Program-made: the position numbers and the translations under genes | Source of the DNA: Candidatus Kaiserbacteria bacterium | GTDB lineage: Bacteria; Patescibacteriota; Minisyncoccia; Phycocordibacterales; UBA2100 | Assembly (NCBI GenBank): GCA_027066795.1 | Contig: JAMONA010000028.1 | Span: 1-9,544, forward strand | Direction of reading: 5' to 3' | DNA length: 9,544 nt | The notes under the pieces: model-generated | What the model saw: only the letters and a program-made list of their open reading frames with translations | Databases searched by the model: none | What the model was told of the DNA's origin: nothing | Part shown: positions 1-6,405 of the stretch, piece after piece | Numbering within the stretch: position 1 is the first letter of the stretch | Layout: each line of letters begins with the position of its first letter

Positions 1-1256
1 TCAAAATCGAGGCCAGCCCAGATATAGACAAGGACAGCATAGTAGAGGTCACCCCTTACCGTACTGAGGGTGCCTACTCAGACTCTCGCAGACCAGACGA
101 GGTAAAGTTTAGTGACTCTATTCATGATGACTTAAAACGCCGTGACTTCACCGTTAATGCAATAGCCTATAGAGTAGTCACCGACGAGCTTATAGATGAC
201 TACAGCGGACAAGCTGACTTAACAAACAAGATACTAAAGGCGGTAGGGGATGCAGACACAAGATTTAACGAAGATGCACTACGTATGATGCGTGCCTTAC
301 GACTCTCCGCACAATTAGACTTTACAATAGACGGCGAGACCATGGTTGCTATAGCTAATAATGCGGACAGATTATCAAAAGTTTCACATGAAAGAATACG
401 AGACGAATTTAATAAGATAGTACTCTCTGATACACCAGCTACAGCACTAGGCTTGGCAGAGCAGCTAAAGATGCTTGAACATATAGTGCCAGAGCTACGA
501 GAGGGTATAGGGTGCGAACAAGGCAAAAAGGCCCATAAGTACGAAGTCTTCGAGCACAACCTCCGAGCTATGCAACACGCTGCCGACAAGGGCCTTACTC
601 TTGAGGAGCGCTTAGCAAGCCTCTTCCACGACATAGGCAAGCCACACAGCAGACGCACCAAGGGTAACGGCTACACTTTTTATGGGCATGAGGTCGTGGG
701 CGCAAGAATGGCAAAAGAGATAATGAAGAGACTTAAGTACCCTAAAGAAATATCAAAAAATGTAGAAAGCTTGGTACGTTGGCATATGTTCTTCTCTGAC
801 CCTGATATTGTGACTCTTGCAGCAGTAAGGCGCATGATTGCCAACGTAGGGGAGGGCAGCATGCAAAATCTACTACGAGTAAGAATGTGCGACAGGATAG
901 GTAGCGGCCGACCTAAGGAGCAGCCCTTCCGCCTGCGTAAGTACACGGCGATGGTAGACGAGGCACTACGTAGCCCAATCTCTGTGGGCATGCTAGCTAT
1001 AGACGGTGGCTATATTATGAGTACCTTTAGCGAGAAGCCAGGCCCAAGGATAGGCTGGGTACTGCACGCACTCTTAGAAGACGTACTAGACAATACCGAT
1101 AACAACACAGAAGAATTCTTAACTAAAAAAGCAAAAAAGTTACTAAAGCTAAACGATGACGAACTAAGAGAGCTCGGCAAAAGTGGAGCAGCAAAACAAA
1201 AAGAAGCCGACGATGAGGAAGTAGCAAAACTACGAGAGAAACACAACGTAAATTAA
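1..1256 (+). CDS. cca: CCA tRNA nucleotidyltransferase, 5'-truncated by window edge
   Basis: Adds or repairs the 3'-terminal CCA of tRNAs in the cytoplasm, using CTP and ATP without a nucleic-acid template. The reading frame is open from base 3 and gives 417 visible residues; the N-terminus with the catalytic GxD/DxD part of the head domain lies outside the window. Visible class II landmarks (counting from the first full codon) are RRDFTVNA at 46-53, the neck motif EDALRMMRALR at 90-100, and ERIRDEF at 130-136. An HD domain follows: H209-D210 in LFHDIGKP, then H229 and H261. This HD extension resembles bacterial CCA enzymes with phosphohydrolase activity. The last 45 residues are rich in Lys, Glu and Asp and look disordered. 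The stop is TAA, 21 bases from the end of the convergent exonuclease gene. A poly(A) polymerase of the same superfamily is an alternative, but the HD domain favours cca. Confidence 0.95.
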   Translation, partial: KIEASPDIDKDSIVEVTPYRTEGAYSDSRRPDEVKFSDSIHDDLKRRDFTVNAIAYRVVTDELIDDYSGQADLTNKILKAVGDADTRFNEDALRMMRALRLSAQLDFTIDGETMVAIANNADRLSKVSHERIRDEFNKIVLSDTPATALGLAEQLKMLEHIVPELREGIGCEQGKKAHKYEVFEHNLRAMQHAADKGLTLEERLASLFHDIGKPHSRRTKGNGYTFYGHEVVGARMAKEIMKRLKYPKEISKNVESLVRWHMFFSDPDIVTLAAVRRMIANVGEGSMQNLLRVRMCDRIGSGRPKEQPFRLRKYTAMVDEALRSPISVGMLAIDGGYIMSTFSEKPGPRIGWVLHALLEDVLDNTDNNTEEFLTKKAKKLLKLNDDELRELGKSGAAKQKEADDEEVAKLREKHNVN

Positions 1257-1277
1257 AATAAGTACATACTATTCACA

Positions 1278-2060
1278 CTACGACTCAATCTCTACAGAAA
1301 TAGGGCAGTGATCTGAGCCCATTATACTCGTGTGTATCTGTGCTCGCTTAACCTTTGGCATCAGCTCCTCACTAGCAAATATATAATCTATACGCCAGCC
1401 AACATTGCGCTCTCTGGCTCTAGTGATCACATCCCAATACGAGTATGCCTCAGCCTTATCTGGGTTGAGATACCTAAAGGTGTCTACATACCCTATAGAT
1501 GTCATCTCATCTAACCACTCACGTTCCTCTGGTAAAAAGCCAGTTGTCTTACTGTTGGCCTTAGGTCGCGCCAAGTCTATTTCCTCATGTGCAGTGTTTA
1601 CGTCCCCTAGCCATATTATATTTGATTGTCTCTTACGAATACTCTCTATAAAGGACATAAATGTCTCATAGTAGCCCATCTTAAAGGACACTCTCTTGTG
1701 GTCTCTGCCTCCGTTAGGGTAGTAGCCGTTACATACTACAAAATCTTCAAACTCTATGGTGATTAACCTACCCTCGCCATCGAACTCCTTACTACCCAGA
1801 CCATAGTGCACCTCTTTAATTTTATCGGCATACTGTTTCGCGATATATATTGCAGTACCACTGTAGCCTTTACGCTTTTTACTACTGTTCCACAGTGAGA
1901 TGTACCCTGGCATCTCCCTTGTTTCACTGGGCATTTGCTCCTTCTCCATTTTGGTCTCCTGTAAGCATATGATATCCGCCTTAAGAGACATAAACTCTGC
2001 CCACAGACCCTTACGGTGCACTGCGCGCAAGCCATTAACATTCCATGAGACTATTTTCAT
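1278..2060 (-). CDS. xth: Exodeoxyribonuclease III / AP endonuclease (ExoA/APE1-like)
   Basis: Cleaves DNA 5' of abasic sites and trims 3' ends in base-excision repair; a Mg-dependent enzyme of the EEP fold. I chose the ATG at 2060, giving 260 residues beginning MKIVSWNVNGLRA, the usual family start. An ATG three codons upstream at 2069 is also in frame. Counting from that upstream Met, the catalytic set is complete: N10 in SWNVNG, E38 in LQETK, Y116/Y117 in NGYYPNGG, D156 and N158 in GDVN, D228 in RIDYI, and D253-H254 in SDHCPI. The motifs GFLPEEREWLDEM and NVGWRIDYI match the ExoA/APE1 branch better than E. coli ExoIII, so AP endonuclease activity is probably dominant. The gene lies 46 bases downstream of the recombinase gene on the same strand, with a possible promoter of its own between them, and converges on cca. 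The stop is TAG. Confidence 0.95.
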   Translation of the reverse strand: MKIVSWNVNGLRAVHRKGLWAEFMSLKADIICLQETKMEKEQMPSETREMPGYISLWNSSKKRKGYSGTAIYIAKQYADKIKEVHYGLGSKEFDGEGRLITIEFEDFVVCNGYYPNGGRDHKRVSFKMGYYETFMSFIESIRKRQSNIIWLGDVNTAHEEIDLARPKANSKTTGFLPEEREWLDEMTSIGYVDTFRYLNPDKAEAYSYWDVITRARERNVGWRIDYIFASEELMPKVKRAQIHTSIMGSDHCPISVEIES

Positions 2061-2106
2061 AACAGTCATACTATCATACCCTTTATACTGTAACCATATA
2101 TAGTTG
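2061..2106 (-). promoter_or_regulatory. Candidate promoter of the xth gene
   Basis: On the minus strand a -10-like TATGAT (2078 to 2073) ends 12 bases before the ATG at 2060, which would give a leader of about 6 bases and exclude the ATG at 2069. A TATAAA (2087 to 2082) is a second possible -10. AAGGG lies 9 bases before the 2069 ATG and could serve as a weak ribosome site for the longer form, so the start is not settled. I see no convincing -35. Confidence 0.35.
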
Positions 2107-3024
2107 CTACTTACGCGTATTATGAAATGCTTTGTGCACGTCTTTAAGGTGCTTGTCTGTCACATGTGTGTACACCTGAGTAGTAGAGATGTTGGCATGC
2201 CCTAGCAGTGCTTGTACACTACGTATGTCTGCACCGCCCTCTAGTAAATCTGTAGCAAAACTATGACGTATTATATGTGGAGTAACCCTCCTGCTTATAC
2301 CAGCCTCTACAGCCCTCCTCTTTACCACTCTCTCTACTGAGCGCGGGGTAAGGCGCATGTCTCCACTGGACTCCGCGCCTTTAGCCAAGGATATAAACAT
2401 AGCCTCGTCCATATCTGTACGAGCCTCTAGATACATTTTTATAGCACTCTTGGCAGTGGGCGATAGGAAGACTACGCGCACCTTACTACCTTTACCTCTG
2501 ACAGAGAACTCATCACGAGTTAGGTCTAAGTCCCTGTCTACACTGCACAACTCTGACACACGCAACCCTGTCGAGAAGAGTGTCTGTAATATAGCAGCGT
2601 CCCGTAGTGCCTTAACCTCTCCAGAGTCCTCACTCTTGTTTGGGGCATCCATAAGCCTCTTAAGCTCGTCGTGGGTTATTAAGTCTAAATCACGGTCGCC
2701 AACCTTGGCTAGCTCTATCTTGTCTGGGGCGAAGCACTTAATATCTCTCTTGCGCAGGTACTTGAGGAAAGAGCGCAGGGCTATAAGGTGGTAATTCTGT
2801 GTGTTTTTCTTTAGTGTGTCTCCGTTTGCACCCTCTTGCTTATTAAGCCACAGGCGGTACTTGCGCACAGAGTCCTCAGTAATATCTTTAGGTTTTTGCA
2901 CACCAGAGTTAGCTAAGTAGCGCATTATATATTGGTCGTAATTCTCTACTGTCCGGGCGGCTCTACCACGCTCTATCTCTAAGTACTCTAGATACTCCTG
3001 CTTTAGATCATGAAGGCTACTCAT
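2107..3024 (-). CDS. xer: Tyrosine recombinase, XerC/XerD type
   Basis: Site-specific recombinase expected to resolve chromosome dimers at a dif-like site at the end of replication. From the ATG at 3024 it has 305 residues, the normal size for XerC/D. An N-terminal SAM-like DNA-binding domain (about 5-95) is followed by the catalytic domain (about 115-300). All catalytic residues are present: R155 in STGLRVSEL, K178 in GKGSK, H250 and R253 in TPHIIRHSFATDL, H276 in LLGHANIS, and nucleophile Y285 in TTQVYTHV. The open frame extends upstream to an ATG at 3063, but the extra 13 residues do not look Xer-like, and a -10 (TATACT) just 8 bases before 3024 supports the shorter form. It is divergent from rpsO. 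Full catalytic motifs, normal length and housekeeping neighbours argue against a phage or element integrase. Whether it works alone (XerH/XerS-like) or with a second Xer cannot be told here. Confidence 0.93.
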   Translation of the reverse strand: MSSLHDLKQEYLEYLEIERGRAARTVENYDQYIMRYLANSGVQKPKDITEDSVRKYRLWLNKQEGANGDTLKKNTQNYHLIALRSFLKYLRKRDIKCFAPDKIELAKVGDRDLDLITHDELKRLMDAPNKSEDSGEVKALRDAAILQTLFSTGLRVSELCSVDRDLDLTRDEFSVRGKGSKVRVVFLSPTAKSAIKMYLEARTDMDEAMFISLAKGAESSGDMRLTPRSVERVVKRRAVEAGISRRVTPHIIRHSFATDLLEGGADIRSVQALLGHANISTTQVYTHVTDKHLKDVHKAFHNTRK

Positions 3025-3096
3025 CGCCTTGTAGTATAACATACTGTAATTAATTACTTGCATTGGTGGCTTAAGTGTTGTATAATCGTGCCCACT
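3025..3096. promoter_or_regulatory. Divergent promoter region between xer and rpsO
   Basis: The rpsO side has a near-consensus sigma-70 promoter: TTGCAT at 3058-3063, a 17-base spacer, and TATAAT at 3081-3086. The predicted transcript begins about 4 bases before the rpsO ATG at 3097. The xer side has TATACT on the minus strand (3038 to 3033), 8 bases before its ATG at 3024, with no clear -35. A 13-base palindrome, AGTAT-AAC-ATACT (3033-3045), overlaps the xer -10 and could bind a regulator, although TATACT itself creates half of it. Confidence 0.65.
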
Positions 3097-3366
3097 ATGA
3101 CATTAACCAAACGAGTAAAAACAGCTGCTATTAAAAAGGCGCAGAAAAACGACAAAGATACAGGCTCTGCAGAGGTACAAGTATCTGTACTTTCTAAGCA
3201 AATAGAGAAGCTGGCGAGTCATCTTAAGAGTAACCATAAAGATAATCACTCTCGTAAGGGCCTACTGCAAATGGTAGCAGACCGTCGCAAGCACCTAAAG
3301 TACCTAGAGAAGAAAGACTCAAACACTTATACAGAGCTTGTAAAAGCACTTGGGCTTAAGAAATAA
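3097..3366 (+). CDS. rpsO: 30S ribosomal protein S15
   Basis: Primary 16S rRNA-binding protein that nucleates assembly of the central (platform) domain of the small subunit. From the ATG at 3097 the protein is exactly 89 residues, the usual S15 length. Family signatures are DTGSAEVQV at 21-29, the SHLKSNHKDNHSRKGL stretch at 41-56 that contacts the rRNA helix junction, and VADRRKHLKYL at 60-70. The frame is open upstream to an ATG at 3058, but that start would lie upstream of the predicted transcription start and adds 13 residues foreign to the family. There is no Shine-Dalgarno sequence before the ATG. A terminator-like hairpin follows 26 bases after the stop. In many bacteria rpsO directly precedes pnp; here a NYN gene sits between them. 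Confidence 0.97.
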   Translation: MTLTKRVKTAAIKKAQKNDKDTGSAEVQVSVLSKQIEKLASHLKSNHKDNHSRKGLLQMVADRRKHLKYLEKKDSNTYTELVKALGLKK

Positions 3367-3391
3367 ACTTTTTTAATAAATAATTATACTC

Positions 3392-3421
3392 TAATGCCAC
3401 TACATTGTGGTATTATTTTAA
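3392..3421 (+). terminator. Intrinsic terminator after rpsO
   Basis: A perfect 9-base-pair stem (3392-3400 with 3407-3415; TAATGCCAC pairs with GTGGTATTA, including one G-T pair) closes a 6-base loop and is followed by ATTTTAAT-type T-rich sequence. This would end the short rpsO transcript and separate it from the NYN gene. The T tract is short, so read-through is possible. Confidence 0.7.
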
Positions 3422-3521
3422 TATAATCAAGGTAGTCTTTTACCCGACATAATTTCTTCACAGAAATTGCTGGGCATCTAAGACTTCCTAATTCATTATC
3501 ATTCATAATAAAAACTAAGAT
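3422..3521 (+). promoter_or_regulatory. Promoter and structured 5' leader of the NYN gene
   Basis: A consensus TATAAT lies at 3422-3427, predicting transcription from about 3434; no good -35 is visible. The predicted 5' end coincides with a long imperfect hairpin at 3434-3485. Its parts are an outer stem AGTCTT/AAGACT (3434-3439 with 3480-3485), an internal loop (TTA against CATCT), CCCG/TGGG (3443-3446 with 3471-3474), then AATTTCT/AGAAATT (3451-3457 with 3462-3468) capped by TCAC. An unstructured A/T-rich tail leads to the ATG at 3522. A second -10-like CATAAT (3504-3509) could drive a near-leaderless alternative. It is not followed by a T run, so it is not an ordinary terminator. Confidence 0.45.
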
Positions 3522-4064
3522 ATGTCAGTAACAAAACACCCGCAACAGAGAGTTGCAGTATTCATAGATACACAAAACCTATATCACAGTGCCAAGAACC
3601 TATATGGTGCTAAGGTCAATTTTAAAAACTTACTAGAAGAAGCCGTAGCTGGCCGACAACTTATACGAGCCAAGGCGTACGTAGTGAACACAGAGAGCGG
3701 AGAAGAAAGTCCATTTTTTGAGGCGCTTGAGAAGCTTGGCATAGAGATAAAGACTAAAGATATACAAATCTTCCACGGTGGGGCCAAGAAGGCAGACTGG
3801 GACGTAGGCCTTGCAATAGACGCAATAACAGTAGCACCTAAGCTAGACACTGTGGTGCTCATAAGTGGCGACGGTGATTTTGTACCGATGGTAGAGTACT
3901 TACAGGTGCACAGTGGCTGCCAAGTAGAGGTACTGAGCTTTGGCCGCAGTAGCTCTCACATGTTGCGAGAGGTAGCAGACGAGTTCATAGACATGGACGA
4001 AGACAAGAAAAAATACTTAATAGGTAGCCGCCGCCCAAGACGGCAACCTCGCAAAAGTAAGTAG
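3522..4064 (+). CDS. NYN domain protein (LabA/DUF88-like), predicted ribonuclease
   Basis: A 180-residue protein with the NYN fold, a PIN-like metal-dependent nuclease fold. Acidic residues sit where the family places its metal site: D16 in VFIDTQNLY, D92 and D94 in KKADWDV, D100, and D117 and D119 in ISGDGDFVPM. N19 in the first motif is also typical. The domain covers about 10-155, and the C-terminal 12 residues are strongly basic (RRPRRQPRKSK), suggesting RNA contact. No signal peptide or membrane segment is visible, so it should be cytoplasmic. Family members are known or predicted endoribonucleases acting in RNA processing and decay; the actual substrate is unknown. Its position between rpsO and pnp supports a role in RNA metabolism. 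No Shine-Dalgarno precedes the ATG. Family assignment is strong; nuclease activity is inferred from the retained acidic residues. Confidence 0.9.
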   Translation: MSVTKHPQQRVAVFIDTQNLYHSAKNLYGAKVNFKNLLEEAVAGRQLIRAKAYVVNTESGEESPFFEALEKLGIEIKTKDIQIFHGGAKKADWDVGLAIDAITVAPKLDTVVLISGDGDFVPMVEYLQVHSGCQVEVLSFGRSSSHMLREVADEFIDMDEDKKKYLIGSRRPRRQPRKSK

Positions 4065-4067
4065 CTC

Positions 4068-4173
4068 TGGTATACTCATACTCATTAACAGTATGAGTTT
4101 ACAGATACAGCATTGAACCTGGTTAACAGGTGTTCAATCCTGCATTCTGTAAGCTCTATAATAATTTAATATT
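4068..4173 (+). promoter_or_regulatory. Promoters and structured 5' leader of pnp
   Basis: An extended -10 (TGG-TATACT, 4068-4076) just after the NYN stop predicts transcription from about 4083. The region 4095-4156 folds into one long hairpin. An 11-pair outer stem (4095-4105 with 4146-4156, one G-U) leads to a TA/CAT internal loop, CAG/CTG (4108-4110 with 4140-4142), then a 10-pair stem (4112-4121 with 4127-4138, a 2-base bulge on the 3' side) and loop GTTAA. A separate 9-pair hairpin at 4074-4098 (ACTCATACT/AGTATGAGT) shares bases 4095-4098 with the outer stem, so the two exclude each other. A consensus TATAAT (4157-4162) follows, 11 bases before the pnp ATG, and could give a near-leaderless mRNA. 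Confidence 0.5.
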
Positions 4174-6405
4174 ATGGAAGCATTCCCTAAGAGTATTGTA
4201 CACAAAGAGTACAGCATAGAGGTAGGAGGCAAGACGCTTACCGCACAATTTACAAACCTAACAGACCAAGCAAATGGCTCAGTAATAATGCGCTATGGTA
4301 ATACTGCTGTGATGGTCACCGCGGTGATGGGTAGAGAGAAAGAGGGCCAGAGCTGGTTCCCACTGTCAGTAGAGTTTGAAGAGAAGTTTTATGCAGCTGG
4401 CGCAATAATGGGAGGCCGCTTCCGTAAGAAAGAGGGTATGCCTAGCGAAGAGGCGATACTTAGTGCAAGAGTTATAGACCGCACTATACGTCCACTGTTT
4501 GACCAAGCAATGCGCCGAGACATACAAGTGATAGCAACCGTCTTAGCTATAGACGAGGAGGATCCAGACGTACTAGGGGTAATAGGAGCTTCCTTGGCAC
4601 TTAGCACAAGCAACATACCTTGGGCTGGCCCAGTGAGTGCGGTGCGCATAGGTAAGGCAACAGACAGTGAAGACCTAATAATAAACCCAAACTATACACA
4701 ACGCACAAGTGATGTGGAGCTACTAGACCTACTAGCCTGTGGTAAAGACGGCAACATCAACATGGTAGAAGTCGGTGCTAAAGAGGTAAACGAAGATACA
4801 TTAGGTGGTGCACTAGAGCTAGCTGCCAGTGAGGCCGACAAACTACAAGAGTGGCAAAAGCAGATAATCTCAGAGATAGGCCAAGAGAAGGTAGAGGTTA
4901 AGACTCCTATTGTGACTGAGGAGATGAAGGCACTATTCACAAAAGAGATAGACCCCAAGATGACTGAGTACGTCTTCGGAGATAAGGGTGCATACGCACT
5001 TAAAGACGAGTGGATGAAGATAGTTGCAGATAACGATGACATGGCAAAAGAGAAGCAAAACGCAGACGACCACTTTGAAAAGATGGTAGATGCCGTAGTG
5101 CATACCGAAGCTTTAGAAAATAACAAGAGGCAAGATGGTCGCGCTATGGACGAGCTCCGCCCACTTTATGCTCAGGCAGGAGGTATAAGTGAGATGATAC
5201 ACGGTACAGGTATCTTCTACCGTGGAGGTACACATGTATTTAGTGCACTTACTCTCGGCAGCCCAGACGATGCGATGCTACTAGATACAATAGAGGAGCG
5301 TGACAGTAAGAAAAGCTACATGCACTACTACAACTTCCCGCCATACTCAGTAGGAGAGACCGGGCGAGTCGGAGGCTTTAACAGGCGCATGATAGGCCAT
5401 GGTGCACTAGCAGAGAAGGCACTTATACCGGTACTGCCAAGTAAAGAAGACTTCCCATACACAATACGTATAGTAAGCGAGACTATGGCTAGCAACGGCT
5501 CAAGCTCACAGGCGAGTGTCTGTGGCTCTACTCTTGCACTTATGGATGCCGGAGTCCCAATAAAGCGCCCTGTAGCAGGCATCGCCATGGGCATGATGAG
5601 TAACACCGCCAAGACAAGTGGCCAAGCTGTTTGGGCAAAAGAAGATTATAAAATACTCACTGACATACAAGGCCCAGAGGACCACTTCGGTGACATGGAC
5701 TTTAAGGTGGCAGGTACTACTGAGGGTATAACAGCCATACAGATGGATGTAAAGGTAGAAGGTGTACCAGTGGCCGTACTTAAAGAGGGTATAGAGCAAG
5801 CCAAGACAGCTCGCTTAGCAATACTAGAGACTATGGTCGCAGAGATAGCCGAGCCGAGGGCAGAGATTAATACCCGTGCACCTAAGATCATCTCTATGAC
5901 AATCTTAGAAGACCAGATAGGCCTCGTAATAGGTAAAGGAGGGGAGACAATAAACGGCCTTAAAGATGATACTGGTGTAGACGAGATAACCATAGAAGAC
6001 GACGGCACAATCTTCATCACAGGTAAGGGTGCATCTACAGAGCTTGCCAAGAGTAAGATAGAGGAACTTACTCACGTATACACAGCTGGAGAGAAGTTTC
6101 CTAACGCGGAGGTAGTAAAGCTTATGGACTTCGGTGCATTTGTACGCATTGCAGCTGGCACAGAGGGCTTGGTACATATATCAGAGATAGCTCCTTTCCG
6201 TATTAACAATGTGGCAGACGTACTTAAGGAAGGAGAGCAGGTATCTGTTATAATTAAAGAGGTAAAGGAAATGGGAGGTAAACAAAAGATAGACCTCTCT
6301 ATAAAGCAAGTAGACCCAGAATTTGCGACACGTAAGGGTCTTACTGCACCACAAAGTAATAGCAGCGAACATGGACAACAAAAAACAAACGACAACCACA
6401 AATAG
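4174..6405 (+). CDS. pnp: Polyribonucleotide nucleotidyltransferase (PNPase)
   Basis: Phosphorolytic 3'-to-5' exoribonuclease, a trimer that degrades mRNA and can run backwards to add tails. At 743 residues it has the complete family layout: first RNase PH-like domain (about 5-225) with GGRFRKKEG at 80-88, helical linker (about 240-310), second catalytic RNase PH domain (about 318-555), KH domain with VIGKGGE (585-591), and S1 domain (about 643-713). Catalytic residues matching E. coli D486, D492 and K494 are D503, D509 and K511 in EDHFGDMDFK. The phosphate-binding region SNGSSSQASVCG (440-451) is intact. The polar tail after 715 is short and variable. The ATG has no Shine-Dalgarno but follows a TATAAT by 11 bases; the upstream region is highly structured. 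The downstream membrane-protein gene overlaps its last 35 bases, implying co-transcription. About four in five Ile codons near the start are ATA. Confidence 0.98.
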   Translation: MEAFPKSIVHKEYSIEVGGKTLTAQFTNLTDQANGSVIMRYGNTAVMVTAVMGREKEGQSWFPLSVEFEEKFYAAGAIMGGRFRKKEGMPSEEAILSARVIDRTIRPLFDQAMRRDIQVIATVLAIDEEDPDVLGVIGASLALSTSNIPWAGPVSAVRIGKATDSEDLIINPNYTQRTSDVELLDLLACGKDGNINMVEVGAKEVNEDTLGGALELAASEADKLQEWQKQIISEIGQEKVEVKTPIVTEEMKALFTKEIDPKMTEYVFGDKGAYALKDEWMKIVADNDDMAKEKQNADDHFEKMVDAVVHTEALENNKRQDGRAMDELRPLYAQAGGISEMIHGTGIFYRGGTHVFSALTLGSPDDAMLLDTIEERDSKKSYMHYYNFPPYSVGETGRVGGFNRRMIGHGALAEKALIPVLPSKEDFPYTIRIVSETMASNGSSSQASVCGSTLALMDAGVPIKRPVAGIAMGMMSNTAKTSGQAVWAKEDYKILTDIQGPEDHFGDMDFKVAGTTEGITAIQMDVKVEGVPVAVLKEGIEQAKTARLAILETMVAEIAEPRAEINTRAPKIISMTILEDQIGLVIGKGGETINGLKDDTGVDEITIEDDGTIFITGKGASTELAKSKIEELTHVYTAGEKFPNAEVVKLMDFGAFVRIAAGTEGLVHISEIAPFRINNVADVLKEGEQVSVIIKEVKEMGGKQKIDLSIKQVDPEFATRKGLTAPQSNSSEHGQQKTNDNHK

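Noticed and set aside
200..661. Long open frames opposite cca, pnp, xer and comM (for example 4692-5126 and 7881-8480 on the minus strand).
   Set aside because: They are antisense shadows of strongly recognised genes, with low-complexity Ser/Ala/Leu composition and no start signals.
1257..1277. Shared bidirectional terminator between convergent cca and xth.
   Set aside because: The 21-base gap has no usable inverted repeat.
2107..3063. The recombinase as an integrase of a mobile element.
   Set aside because: There are no att-like repeats, no cargo or phage genes, normal XerC/D length and motifs, and housekeeping genes on both sides.
3483..3510. dif-like site: ACTTCCTA matches the XerC arm of Firmicutes dif, and an Xer gene is nearby.
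   Set aside because: The second arm (CATTCATAATA) does not match a TTATGTTAA-type XerD arm and the two arms are not inverted repeats.
4099..4152. tRNA-like reading of the pnp leader: 7-pair TTACAGA/TCTGTAA as an acceptor stem and TTCAATC as a T loop.
   Set aside because: It is only about 54 bases, there is no consistent T stem around TTCAATC, no D or anticodon arm, and the long hairpin explains the pairing better.
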